Made by a program: the position numbers and the translations under genes. Positions 1 to 10,042 of a stretch of DNA of 64,000 nucleotides are shown here, one piece after another; positions within the stretch are counted from its first letter, which is position 1, and each line of letters opens with the position of its first letter. The notes under the pieces were generated by a model. That model saw nothing but the letters and a program-made list of their open reading frames with translations, searched no databases and was not told the DNA's origin. Source of the stretch: Microcoleus sp. AS-A8 (lineage in GTDB: Bacteria > Cyanobacteriota > Cyanobacteriia > Cyanobacteriales > Coleofasciculaceae); assembly GCA_039962225.1 (NCBI GenBank), contig JAMPKV010000026.1:1-64000 (forward strand), given 5' to 3'.

Positions 1-2
1 AT

Positions 3-596
3 CTATATGGGGCTAATTTAGTTGGTACGAATCTGGATAAAGCTCGGATATCGGATGCCAATTTAGAAGGGGCTATATATAACGAAACTACTATCCTGCC
101 ACCACTAGCTCCGTTGCAACAGCAGAGCCTGATTTCAGTTAATCCACCTCTAGAATTAGAATCTAATAAAAAAGAAGTTTTAGTTGATTTAGAGAGTTTG
201 AAAGACGAGAGAAGAAGAACTAATGTTGAGCGCATTATTAGAAAAGGTCAAAGAAAATTTAGGGCTGTGGTACTCGATGCTTTTCAAGGAAAATGTGCAA
301 TTACTGCTTGTGATGTCGAACGTGCTCTTGATGCGGCTCACATTTTTCCTTACCGAGGACAGAAAACAGATTGTCTTTGGAATGGCATTCTTCTCAGGCT
401 AGATTTACACCGACTTTTCGACTCTTATTTGCTAAGCATTGACCCCCTTTCTGGTCAAGTCTATCTGGAATCAAGCTTGATGAATAATTATGAGGGGGTT
501 GCTAATACTAAAGTCTGTTTCCCTGAAGAGCCAGTTTCAGAAAATCGTAAGCAAGCTCTTAGGTGGCACAATGCTCAGTGCAGTTGGCTAGCTTAG
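3..596 (+). CDS. Pentapeptide-repeat / HNH nuclease fusion protein (5' end outside window)
   Basis: The reading frame is open from the window edge, so the start is missing. The first about 27 codons encode two to four pentapeptide-like units (ANLVG, ANLEG), the end of a pentapeptide-repeat right-handed helix. After a short proline/glutamine linker the C-terminal half matches the HNH_2 type of nuclease domain: a Cys-containing strand, then ALDAAHIFPY, then NGILLRLDLHRLFD, which supplies the His, Asn and His expected of a beta-beta-alpha-metal nuclease. The likely role is a DNA endonuclease, with the repeat part as a scaffold or tether. Substrate and partner are unknown. The call rests on the motifs. 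The domain order is visible, but the total length is not. Confidence 0.75.
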   Translation, partial: LYGANLVGTNLDKARISDANLEGAIYNETTILPPLAPLQQQSLISVNPPLELESNKKEVLVDLESLKDERRRTNVERIIRKGQRKFRAVVLDAFQGKCAITACDVERALDAAHIFPYRGQKTDCLWNGILLRLDLHRLFDSYLLSIDPLSGQVYLESSLMNNYEGVANTKVCFPEEPVSENRKQALRWHNAQCSWLA

Positions 597-955
597 TCGC
601 AAGAACTAAGCAGAATCATGGATGCAGCAGATTGTCACTTGGTGCCTTTTTCACAAGGCTTCAAGTCCCGCTGAGCTGACGCAAGAACTGATGCTTTCCT
701 CTTATGAGGGGAAGGTCAATATCTTGACGGCTGGCGGGATAAGTTTAGGGGAGGCGAGAGCGTTGCGAGAAGAGCGTCGCGCAGATCGCTTCTTGGATTG
801 ACTCAAGACAAGGTGAACCTGTCGGCAGTTACTAAATAAGACTACACGCCCCGTGTAAATGGGACGAATAATCACAAAATGAATAAGGCACATCTACTCT
901 ACCCGGTTAGATGTGCCTTTTGTTTGGAAAAGTTTTTGTTTTTACTCACGACCCT
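597..955. other. Intergenic DNA with HIP1-like dispersed repeat and hairpin
   Basis: No convincing gene. Positions about 760-790 hold a cyanobacterial dispersed motif (GCGTTGCGAGAAGAGCG followed by a GCGCAGATCGC tail); related versions recur near 22,350, 37,190 and 46,365. A strong inverted repeat at 885-920 is annotated separately. Confidence 0.4.
885..919. terminator. Inverted repeat, candidate bidirectional terminator
   Basis: Arms AAGGCACATCTA (885-896) and TAGATGTGCCTT (908-919) are a perfect 12-bp inverted repeat around an 11-nt loop, followed on the plus strand by TTTGTTTGG. It lies just before the integrase gene and covers the ATG at 911, which argues that translation starts downstream. 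Confidence 0.5.
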
Positions 956-2032
956 ATGCTACCAATTCGCCCTTCTTCCCCAGACGGGAACACTCCCACA
1001 GCGTTAACGACTTGCGAAAACCCGCATTGTCTTAATTCCAGTTTCGAGATTTTTATGTCCGGTGGGTTCCCCATTCCCAGCCATTCTCAAACCAGTTGGC
1101 TCACAGATGCCAGCCAAAATTTAATTAGTCAGCTTTTAGCCGACAAGCGATCGCCTGTGACGCGCAAGGAATACGAGAAGGACTTACGTTATTTCTTTAA
1201 AGTCATTTCAGGTGCTTTCCAACCCAGCCCTGAACTGGTAAGCGAGTTTTTGAACCTTGACCGCTTTGCCGCGCTCTCGGTGGTTTTGAAGTTCAAGTCT
1301 TACATGATGATTGATAAGGGGCTGAAGGAGAACACAGTTAATCGTCGATTGGCAGCAGTTAGGAGCCTGGTTAGCTTTGCCTACAAGTTGGGGAAGTGCA
1401 CTTATACACTCAAAGACATCTCAAACGAGAAAGTTCAGGCTTATCGCGACACCAGTGGCGTTAGTCCCGACTCCTATAAGAAAGTACTCGCGTCGTGCGA
1501 TCGCTCTACAATACTTGGCAAGAGAAATTATGCATTACTGCGACTGCTTTGGAGTAATGCCCTCAGACGAGCTGAAGTTACATCTCTCGATGTAAAGCAC
1601 TTCGACCCGCACAGCCGACAGCTTTGGATTTTGGGCAAAGGTAAAGGTTCTCAACGGCAATCAGTCACCCTTAACGACCAAACCGTAGAGGCCATTCTGG
1701 ACTGGTTAAATTCTAAAGCACAACTCACCCCAAATAGCCCATTGTTTTGCAGCTTATCGCATCGCCAGCCAGGGCATAGACTAACCGGAACAAGTGTCTA
1801 TAACATTGTTCGTGATAGCTGCGAAAAAGCTGGCATCACTAAAGTGATGAGTCCTCACCGCTGCCGACATTCAGCCATTACCGCCGCATTGGATAAATCA
1901 AATGGTAACGTCCGAGCGGTACAGCGATTGAGTCGTCACGCTGATTTGCGAACGGTTCAACTCTATGACGACAACCGCCAAAATTTGCAAGAGCAGATTA
2001 CGGACTTACTTGAGGATGCGCTAGGGGAGTGA
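956..2032 (+). CDS. Tyrosine recombinase / phage-type integrase (XerC/D-like)
   Basis: Site-specific recombinase using a tyrosine nucleophile. The N-terminal half is a SAM-like core-binding domain (RSPVTRKEYEKDLRYFF... and NTVNRRLAAVRSLVSFA). The catalytic domain carries the full set: Arg in ALRRAEV (about residue 204), Lys in the GKGKGS strand, His-x-x-Arg in PHRCRH (about 300), His in LSRHAD and Tyr in VQLYDD (about 335). An ATG at 911 lies inside an inverted repeat, so I prefer 956; 1055 is also possible and would give a typical integrase length of about 325 residues. It may mobilise or resolve an integrated element, but no attachment site or excisionase is visible. It stands alone on the plus strand, upstream of the first CRISPR array. 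Confidence 0.85.
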   Translation: MLPIRPSSPDGNTPTALTTCENPHCLNSSFEIFMSGGFPIPSHSQTSWLTDASQNLISQLLADKRSPVTRKEYEKDLRYFFKVISGAFQPSPELVSEFLNLDRFAALSVVLKFKSYMMIDKGLKENTVNRRLAAVRSLVSFAYKLGKCTYTLKDISNEKVQAYRDTSGVSPDSYKKVLASCDRSTILGKRNYALLRLLWSNALRRAEVTSLDVKHFDPHSRQLWILGKGKGSQRQSVTLNDQTVEAILDWLNSKAQLTPNSPLFCSLSHRQPGHRLTGTSVYNIVRDSCEKAGITKVMSPHRCRHSAITAALDKSNGNVRAVQRLSRHADLRTVQLYDDNRQNLQEQITDLLEDALGE

Positions 2033-2206
2033 CGGCAGCAAGCCATGTCGAGGTATACCGTAGTCTTATACACATATTTGCTGTCCCCAAAGGGGCTTGT
2101 CCGCTTCTTTTTCGGGGTCTATGCATTCAAAACTTTTGATTGTGCCGTCCAACATTATTCCAAATGTAATAGACCAGTCAGTTCTCTGCCTGCCAAACCT
2201 GACGGC

Positions 2207-2458
2207 TCAGAGAGAGCCACAAGAATTTATGATTTCGGAGGTGATAGCTTTTTGAAACACTGGCGATGACATCACCGAGTCAGCCGCATTGCCATCAACA
2301 ATGATGGTGACGAACAAAGGACGGCCTGCAAAAGGCTGTGTAGCGTCGTTTACAGGGATATTCATGTTAATAATCCCACCCCACCCCAGATCGTCTCCAT
2401 CTGCTTCGTACTGAATATCTAAAGGAATCGGGGTTGCTTGCACTGGGCTAAAAGCCAT
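2207..2458 (-). CDS. Small hypothetical protein downstream of CRISPR array 1
   Basis: An 83-residue open frame beginning MAFSPVQATPIPL, with a proline-rich start, a DLGWGGI turn and a VTIIVDGN strand. No family recognised. The frame extends upstream into the degenerate last CRISPR repeat, so a longer start there is an artefact of the repeat encoding ATG-AAT-GGA-AAC. There is no clear ribosome-binding site. Because array 1 is inferred to be transcribed leftward, this gene would lie in its read-through zone. It may be real or fortuitous. Confidence 0.35.
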   Translation of the reverse strand: MAFSPVQATPIPLDIQYEADGDDLGWGGIINMNIPVNDATQPFAGRPLFVTIIVDGNAADSVMSSPVFQKAITSEIINSCGSL

Positions 2459-2482
2459 AAGAATTTGACCGTGTTCTACATG

Positions 2483-5163
<2,681 letters not shown>

Positions 5164-5445
5164 TCAGATAACCACGCTCCCAGGCGCTTGTGTCATATCT
5201 GGCCCCACTCCCCAAGTCTCCACCTGTCCTAACGTATGCCGCGACAAGGGATAAAAGCGTACACTGTCTTCTTTGACTTTCACCTGCTTCTTCAGCCGAG
5301 AGCACAATTCATCATATTTAGCCTGAGTCAGCATACACTCAAACACCGAATACTGAACTCGCTTGCCATACCCTTCTAATAAGTCAGACACCTTTTTGCG
5401 CCGCTTATCATCCGGGATATCATAGGCAACCACATAAAACAACAT
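5164..5445 (-). CDS. cas2: CRISPR adaptation endoribonuclease-fold protein Cas2
   Basis: Small ferredoxin-fold protein of 93 residues, the usual Cas2 length. It starts MLFYVVAYDIPDDKRR with the conserved Asp after the first beta strand, continues LLEGYGKRVQYSVFEC and ends in a strand with YPL and a GQVETWG segment. With Cas1 it forms the Cas1-Cas2 integrase that inserts spacers at the leader end of an array. It is the last gene of a minus-strand operon and lies 12 nt after the pilin-like gene, immediately beside array 1. No truncation is evident. Confidence 0.93.
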   Translation of the reverse strand: MLFYVVAYDIPDDKRRKKVSDLLEGYGKRVQYSVFECMLTQAKYDELCSRLKKQVKVKEDSVRFYPLSRHTLGQVETWGVGPDMTQAPGSVVI

Positions 5446-5457
5446 CAGTAGCAGCCA

Positions 5458-6045
5458 TCACTGGCATTGAGCGTTTTCTAATGACAGTACTGGGCAACTA
5501 ACAATGTTGCCAATTAGAGTATTGAACCCAACTCGGTAAAAGTAATTTTGTTGACCATTGGACAAGTAAAAAAACCCTAAAGCATAGCCGTCATCAGGAA
5601 ATAAACCCAAGTAAGTGGTATAGCAATCCCCATGAACTTGACGTTGCAGATTGTAGTGCGTCGGCGAATACCGAACCGTCGATTTGACGATGGAGACATT
5701 TGCGATTTCCGTAAACCCATAAGGACGCTCCGAGTACGGATGAACACTGTACTCAATCGAGTCGGTTGCAGGAGAATAGGGAGAATTTTCGCAAGCGGTA
5801 ACCGCATAGCGAACTGAGTTTTTAGCAGCTTCAGACTTCGCCAGTTGTAAAGCAGATTGCAGTTGCCCAGCCGCCCTTCGTACCTGTTGCCGTTGCCAGA
5901 ACAATAGCCATGACGGTGCAGCGATAACCCCTAGCAATCCCATCATCAGCAATACCACCACCACCTCAGGGAGAGTGTAACCCCCATCAAGCCTCCTCCC
6001 TCGATACCCCACCGCCACGCTTAACCCTTGCTGATTAGTACCCAT
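5458..6045 (-). CDS. Type IV pilin-like / pseudopilin protein (GspH/FimT-like) inserted between cas1 and cas2
   Basis: 195 residues from the ATG at 6045, which lies 4 nt beyond the cas1 stop. A basic leader of about 22 residues ends in a prepilin-peptidase motif (DGG then YTLPEVVVVLL), with Glu at +5 followed by a hydrophobic helix (VVVVLLMMGLLGVIAA). Next come an amphipathic helix (RRAAGQLQSALQLAKSEAAKNS) and a globular C-terminus with several cysteines, the arrangement of GspH/FimT minor pseudopilins. Such proteins sit in the inner membrane, then in a pilus or secretion pseudopilus, and FimT-like ones bind DNA in competence systems. Position and strand place it inside the adaptation operon with cas1 and cas2. 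A link to DNA uptake or capture is inference only. Confidence 0.8.
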   Translation of the reverse strand: MGTNQQGLSVAVGYRGRRLDGGYTLPEVVVVLLMMGLLGVIAAPSWLLFWQRQQVRRAAGQLQSALQLAKSEAAKNSVRYAVTACENSPYSPATDSIEYSVHPYSERPYGFTEIANVSIVKSTVRYSPTHYNLQRQVHGDCYTTYLGLFPDDGYALGFFYLSNGQQNYFYRVGFNTLIGNIVSCPVLSLENAQCQ

Positions 6046-6049
6046 GAGT

Positions 6050-7045
6050 TCAATCAATGCGATAAGGTTGATAACATTGGCTCGGTTCATAAACAAACCG
6101 CTTATAAGCCCTAACTTGCTTTGTCAGCAAATCCCAACGAGGCGCTTTGATATCAGACCCATCAACTTGAATCAATTCCTCCATACGTTGGAGAAACGCT
6201 TTGAGGTACGTTTTGCGTCCGAAATCATTGAGATAACACCCCCCATTGCGATAGACAAAATCCTTAGAGACATCAATTTGTTTGCGATTAACTAAATACA
6301 TCACCAGAGAATCCACCAAAGGAGCACGAAACTCTTCAATCAAATCGCTAGCTAATGCCGCATGACGTTCTGTTCCTTGATGCAAACAAGCCTGATAGGG
6401 GTCAAGTCCTTGGATTTCAATTAATGCCAACAAATGATTCCACAGAATCTGATAGCCAAAACTCAGCATGGCATTCACCGGATTTCCGGGAGGACGACGA
6501 GTCCGCGCTGTGAACACAAACTCCTGATTTCTCAAACATTCCCCAAACGCCGAGAAATACTGCGCCGCCCCCGCCCCTTCAAATCCCATCAACCGCTCAA
6601 GGGACTCAGATTGAGCCGCTTGTAGGGCAAGGTGTTCTAAGCGTTGCAGCACTTGTTCGAGTAACTCTGACTCCCGCCGCCTCAACTGCCGCCGTAAAAA
6701 AACCCGACTGTTTTTCAACTTGGCAGTGACAATTGCTCGTGCCGTCACCAATCGCTCAACAACACCCAACTGCTGCTGGTAATGAGACAACTGACGATAC
6801 CCCCGCTCAATCGGCATCACCCGTCCGTAGCAGTACCCCATCCGGGAAAGGTAAGCAATGGGAATATCCCGCCACAAACAAGTCCGAATTACCTGGGTTG
6901 TGACTTGCGACTTACCAAAGATTAAAATCTGCTCCAACAGTGGCAACTGTACCAAGGCGTGAATCGTCTCACCTTGCTTTACCAGTAAAGTCTCCTGTTG
7001 CAGCGTCACATAACAACCTTGTTGGGAAACATAAAGCGTTCTCAT
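6050..7045 (-). CDS. cas1: CRISPR adaptation integrase Cas1
   Basis: 331 residues from ATG 7045 (MRTLYVSQQGCYVTL), a standard Cas1 start with a beta-rich N-terminal domain. The open frame could extend 36 codons upstream, but that part overlaps the upstream gene in another frame and is not Cas1-like. The metal-binding triad is visible: Glu156 in GFEGAGA, His222 in ACLHQGTER and Glu237 in SDLIEEFRAP. Cas1 is the metal-dependent nuclease/integrase that joins prespacers to the array. The ATG overlaps the upstream stop (ATGA), so it is probably translationally coupled to the membrane-protein gene. It is followed by the pilin-like gene and cas2. Confidence 0.95.
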   Translation of the reverse strand: MRTLYVSQQGCYVTLQQETLLVKQGETIHALVQLPLLEQILIFGKSQVTTQVIRTCLWRDIPIAYLSRMGYCYGRVMPIERGYRQLSHYQQQLGVVERLVTARAIVTAKLKNSRVFLRRQLRRRESELLEQVLQRLEHLALQAAQSESLERLMGFEGAGAAQYFSAFGECLRNQEFVFTARTRRPPGNPVNAMLSFGYQILWNHLLALIEIQGLDPYQACLHQGTERHAALASDLIEEFRAPLVDSLVMYLVNRKQIDVSKDFVYRNGGCYLNDFGRKTYLKAFLQRMEELIQVDGSDIKAPRWDLLTKQVRAYKRFVYEPSQCYQPYRID

Positions 7046-7332
7046 TGCCGCCGCCTCTCCATCAACGACTCTAAACGCTGCTGACGCCGTAGACTCATTG
7101 AATCCAGATTTGATTGTGAAAGTAATTCCGCTTGTGTGGGTGGCAATAACCAAGCAATAACTCGGTCAGCCACACTAGAAACCGCATAAGTGGCAACAGT
7201 AACCAACAGCGTATTGATAATCACCGCTGCCAATCCCAACGGAGCAATCAGCAGGATAATTAAGGTGATGCCGCCGTTAATCGTTGAAACCAAAAGGGTA
7301 CGCACCCTAGTAGCGCGAGGAGAAATGTACAT
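7042..7332 (-). CDS. Small membrane protein coupled to cas1
   Basis: 96 residues: a basic start (MYISPRATRVRTLL), one long or two closely spaced hydrophobic segments (ITLIILLIAPLGLAAVIINTLLVTVATYA, split here as GGITLIILLIAPLGLAAVI and INTLLVTVATYAVSSV), and a charged C-terminal helix rich in Arg, Ser and Gln (SMSLRRQQRLESLMERRRQ). No family recognised. Its stop overlaps the cas1 ATG as ATGA, a classic coupling arrangement, so it belongs to the cas1-pilin-cas2 operon. It could anchor or assist the pilin-like product at the membrane, but that is speculation from order alone. Confidence 0.7.
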   Translation of the reverse strand: MYISPRATRVRTLLVSTINGGITLIILLIAPLGLAAVIINTLLVTVATYAVSSVADRVIAWLLPPTQAELLSQSNLDSMSLRRQQRLESLMERRRQ

Positions 7333-7380
7333 AAGTAAGATAAAAGGTAAAAAAAATGATGATTCCTTGACCGTTAAAAT

Positions 7381-7761
7381 TCAGGGCAAACTCTCACAAG
7401 CTCTGCCATCTTTGTTCTTATCCAATTTGTGCGGGTCATTGGGAAAAGCATCCAGCACCGCCTGTGCTTGAGTTTGTGTGTTAAAATCGCTGCAATTACA
7501 GTCTTTTTGAACGCAATCAGGTAATTTTTCCGTTGAAGTATTCGGTGAATCTGTTGCCGACGTTTTTGCTTTTTTTGCCAATTTAGGCGCTGTCGTTCCT
7601 GCACTTTTAACGGTAGGAGTGGTAATGGGGGTTGAAGTCTCTTGAGGTTGAGTTACTTCAGACTTCTTTCGAGAATTAGAGGGTGATTTAAACTCTTGAG
7701 AAGTACACTGAAAGTTAATGGTTGTCCCCAAAAACAAAACTAGGGCAAAACTTCGTAACAT
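7381..7761 (-). CDS. Secreted Excalibur calcium-binding domain protein
   Basis: 126 residues. The N-terminus is hydrophobic (MLRSFALVLFLGTTINFQC), a signal peptide or weak lipoprotein signal. A Ser/Thr/Pro/Lys-rich linker of about 60 residues follows, and the C-terminus is an Excalibur domain: two cysteines in DCNCSDFNTQTQAQAVLDAF, then the calcium loop DKNKDGRACESLP. Excalibur domains are small extracellular EF-hand-like modules, often on surface nucleases or wall proteins; no nuclease is attached here. The gene lies 48 nt upstream of the cas1 operon on the same strand and may share its transcript. Confidence 0.8.
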   Translation of the reverse strand: MLRSFALVLFLGTTINFQCTSQEFKSPSNSRKKSEVTQPQETSTPITTPTVKSAGTTAPKLAKKAKTSATDSPNTSTEKLPDCVQKDCNCSDFNTQTQAQAVLDAFPNDPHKLDKNKDGRACESLP

Positions 7762-8103
7762 TAAGCAATCCTCCTAAAAATTCCTCCAGATAGAGCCGCC
7801 GAATTCTGCACAATAAACGGCAACCGGACAGCAGGTGATACCTCTAAAGCCGGAACCTTAGAAGAATCAGGCTTCATTCTTCTGCCTTAGATGGGTTTCC
7901 TTACTAATTCAGTGAAAATTTTCCCTTCTCGTGACAAGCTTTTCCAAAAAAAACGCCGTTCACGATGAACGACGCACTTTCCTTAAGCTTAGAAAAATCA
8001 GCTATCTGAATTCCATTAGTTTGTAGCTTTTATCCTGGAACGCACCCCCAAAAATCCGCTCACAGCTTTCCCAAAAAACGAGTGTAGGACAACCATTTCC
8101 TGG
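7762..8103. other. Intergenic DNA with a minus-strand terminator
   Basis: No coding potential beyond short frames. It holds the candidate terminator at 7946-7971 and presumably the promoter of the Excalibur gene, which I could not place. Confidence 0.3.
7946..7971 (-). terminator. Rho-independent-like terminator
   Basis: Inverted repeat CGTTCA-CGA-TGAACG (7957-7971). Read on the minus strand it is followed by GGCG and a run of eight T. It is positioned to end transcription of the minus-strand gene at 8104-8604. Confidence 0.55.
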
Positions 8104-8604
8104 TTAGCAAACTGACCGTGTTTGGATATCAAAGCAATCCGTTCTCTCGCCATTGACATGAAACTCTTGCTTGAGCAGTTCTATTGCTGTCTGAGTGAGG
8201 GGGCCGATGTAACCATCGATGAGGCCATCGTACAGCCCTTTGTCTTGCAAGTACTTTTGAATTTCTTTAGAACGATTTTGTCTTTGTATCTCCTGAAGGA
8301 CTTGTTCGCACCAAAAGCGGTCTATAGATTTTTTCAAATCATGAAGTTGATGCTGGATAGCTTGTTCCTTAATTAAACCTAATCCATGTGCCAAAATATG
8401 GTCGGCTTCATCAATCAAAAAATCAAACCAGGGGTCATACTGTGCTTGCTGTAGTATTTCCTCAATGCGCTCTCCTTGCTGTTGGGTCAGCGTTCGCTGT
8501 GACGCCAACGTCCAGTATTCTTGGATGATCTCTTTGTATTTCAGAGATTGCTCAACTAGGATTTCGATATCGCCCATAGGTTTTTCATCACTTTGCGTTC
8601 CCAT
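8104..8604 (-). CDS. Hypothetical protein with peptidoglycan-binding-like C-terminus
   Basis: About 166 residues from ATG 8604 (MGTQSDEKPMGD). A TTG at 8652 would add 16 residues, and an AAGGAGAG stretch lies between the two, rather far from 8604. The N-terminal two thirds are predicted helical and soluble (LVEQSLKYKEIIQEYW..., HHLAHGLGLIKEQAIQHQLHDLKK-like). The end resembles a peptidoglycan-binding-type repeat: IQKYLQDKGLYDGLIDGYIG then PLTQTAIELLKQEF. No signal peptide is seen, so a cell-wall role is doubtful. It is monocistronic with a terminator downstream. Confidence 0.6.
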   Translation of the reverse strand: MGTQSDEKPMGDIEILVEQSLKYKEIIQEYWTLASQRTLTQQQGERIEEILQQAQYDPWFDFLIDEADHILAHGLGLIKEQAIQHQLHDLKKSIDRFWCEQVLQEIQRQNRSKEIQKYLQDKGLYDGLIDGYIGPLTQTAIELLKQEFHVNGERTDCFDIQTRSVC

Positions 8605-9076
8605 GATTCTTATAGTTGCTTCTCTCCTTTCGCTAATCCAAATGGTTGCCAAGTTATCAGCAGGTGGTGCTGATAGACTTATCCAAAAATCAGGCTGGTA
8701 GCCAGACGAGACGAGAAGCCTGCCTGGAAGAGTGCGGCAAAGCGCTCATTGCTGTGTGCAAGTTCAGCCTTTTCCATCGCCATGACTTCAGATAAGTCCA
8801 GTGATTAGTGTTTGAGTCTCACTCTTCGTGACACGGTTTTATTTAAAAGTTTCGTAAAGATTTCCCAAAGCGGAACGCGATGCAGCCTACGGATTAGAAA
8901 TTACACACAGTCTCTACCCGTAGTGGACATTGCTTACCTTACCACTGGCACTAGAGTTTAAACGTTGAATTGCATCAGTACTCTTATGCTATATCCGGAA
9001 AAAAAGGGTTAGACCCAACTGTCACATCGGTTACGAATTGTTCACTAATGGTTGCCAGTGGTTTTTCTAGTATCCT
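8605..9076. other. Intergenic DNA between divergent genes
   Basis: Divergent promoter region for the gene ending at 8104 and the sigma-like gene at 9077. I see no repeat, RNA gene or convincing open frame. Confidence 0.3.
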
Positions 9077-9706
9077 ATGACAGACACTGAACTCCCTAGG
9101 TCTTCCTCTTCCCCCGAAGATGCATTAGATGCAGCAGTGATAGAAGTACTAGGGAAAGATAACCCTCATGCTTATTCCACAATCTCGTTTATTCAGAGAA
9201 GCCTCATGCAATTTCATCTGGCTAGCCAATTTGAACCTCACGAAATCCTCAACGACGCTTACGTGCGTGGTAAAGAATACATATGGTCTGGGGGAATTAT
9301 CCGTTCCCCTCATTCTTGGTTGAAGAGTACGTCTCTCAATATTATCCGGGAAATTAGCCGTAGGCAGAAGAGAGAACAGCTATTATACCCTGAATTGGTA
9401 GAACTAATCCCTTCCTTAAGAACTACAGAAGATAGTGTAGTTACGCTTAACAATATTGACAACACATGGAAAACGCTAATGAATTCACTTGAAGCCTTGG
9501 GACGCACAGACCCTGAAGGAGTAAGGCTTCTGCGCTTAAAAACTCAAGGACTTTCCTGGAAGGAGATTCACCAACAGTTAGTTAAAGAGGATGGAGTTGC
9601 TCCAAGTGAGTCAACGTTGCGGCAGAGAGGATGCCGCGTCACGAAAACTCTCAGAAAAATTTACCATTCACAAACAACGGATTCTGCCGACTTGCTTCTT
9701 CCTTGA
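9077..9706 (+). CDS. Sigma-70/ECF-like transcription regulator
   Basis: 209 residues. A sigma region-2-like part (FEPHEILNDAYVRGKEYIW, then RSPHSWLKSTSLNIIREISRRQKRE) resembles the helix that binds core RNA polymerase and the -10 element. A region-4-like helix-turn-helix follows (EGVRLLRLKTQGLSWKEIHQQL), ending with SESTLRQRGCRVTKTLRKIY. The order and spacing fit cyanobacterial ECF-like sigma factors, though the sequence is divergent and no anti-sigma gene lies beside it. No clear Shine-Dalgarno sequence precedes the ATG. Targets are unknown. Confidence 0.65.
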   Translation: MTDTELPRSSSSPEDALDAAVIEVLGKDNPHAYSTISFIQRSLMQFHLASQFEPHEILNDAYVRGKEYIWSGGIIRSPHSWLKSTSLNIIREISRRQKREQLLYPELVELIPSLRTTEDSVVTLNNIDNTWKTLMNSLEALGRTDPEGVRLLRLKTQGLSWKEIHQQLVKEDGVAPSESTLRQRGCRVTKTLRKIYHSQTTDSADLLLP

Positions 9707-9748
9707 AGTCAATATTAGGTTGCAGGGAGAAGCCGCATTGGTGTAATC

Positions 9749-9868
9749 ATGATTGTCGTAGCAACCATTGATGATCAAGTTGGCTATCTCAAAAAAGTTC
9801 TTGAAAGAGAAGAGCTACAAGCTCTTGTCAACGTGCTTATGGCCGTTGCTATGCTGAGTGGATTTTAG
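9749..9868 (+). CDS. Possible 39-residue peptide
   Basis: A short open frame (MIVVATIDDQVGYLKK, then VLEREELQALVNVLMAVAML) with a charged middle and a hydrophobic end, preceded by GCAGGGAGAAG about 20 nt upstream. No family recognised. It could be a remnant of a longer gene between the sigma-like gene and parA. Confidence 0.25.
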   Translation: MIVVATIDDQVGYLKKVLEREELQALVNVLMAVAMLSGF

Positions 9869-9956
9869 CTCATGACAAGCGTGCCTCAAAACCATTCTGT
9901 GAGCTAGATTGGCAGCCAAGTAAACTATTCATCTCAAATTATCTTTACGTCAATAT

Positions 9957-9969
9957 GTCTTGACGCCAA
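9957..9969 (+). repeat. GTCTTGACGCCAA motif upstream of parA (copy 1)
   Basis: A 13-bp motif repeated exactly at 10882-10894 inside the ribbon-helix-helix gene. The pairing of an upstream copy with an internal cluster suggests a binding site for the partition proteins. Confidence 0.4.
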
Positions 9970-10042
9970 CACACAAAGGCTTAACTACATAAAGACGTAC
10001 AACTTCACGTAAAATTGGTGGTAACTGTTTTGGTAAGTCCTT

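Noticed and set aside
702..893. Minus-strand 63-residue open frame
   Set aside because: It crosses dispersed-repeat DNA and a hairpin, has no ribosome-binding site and resembles no family.
2045..2269. Plus-strand 74-residue open frame after the integrase
   Set aside because: No family resemblance or ribosome-binding site, and it overlaps a better minus-strand frame.
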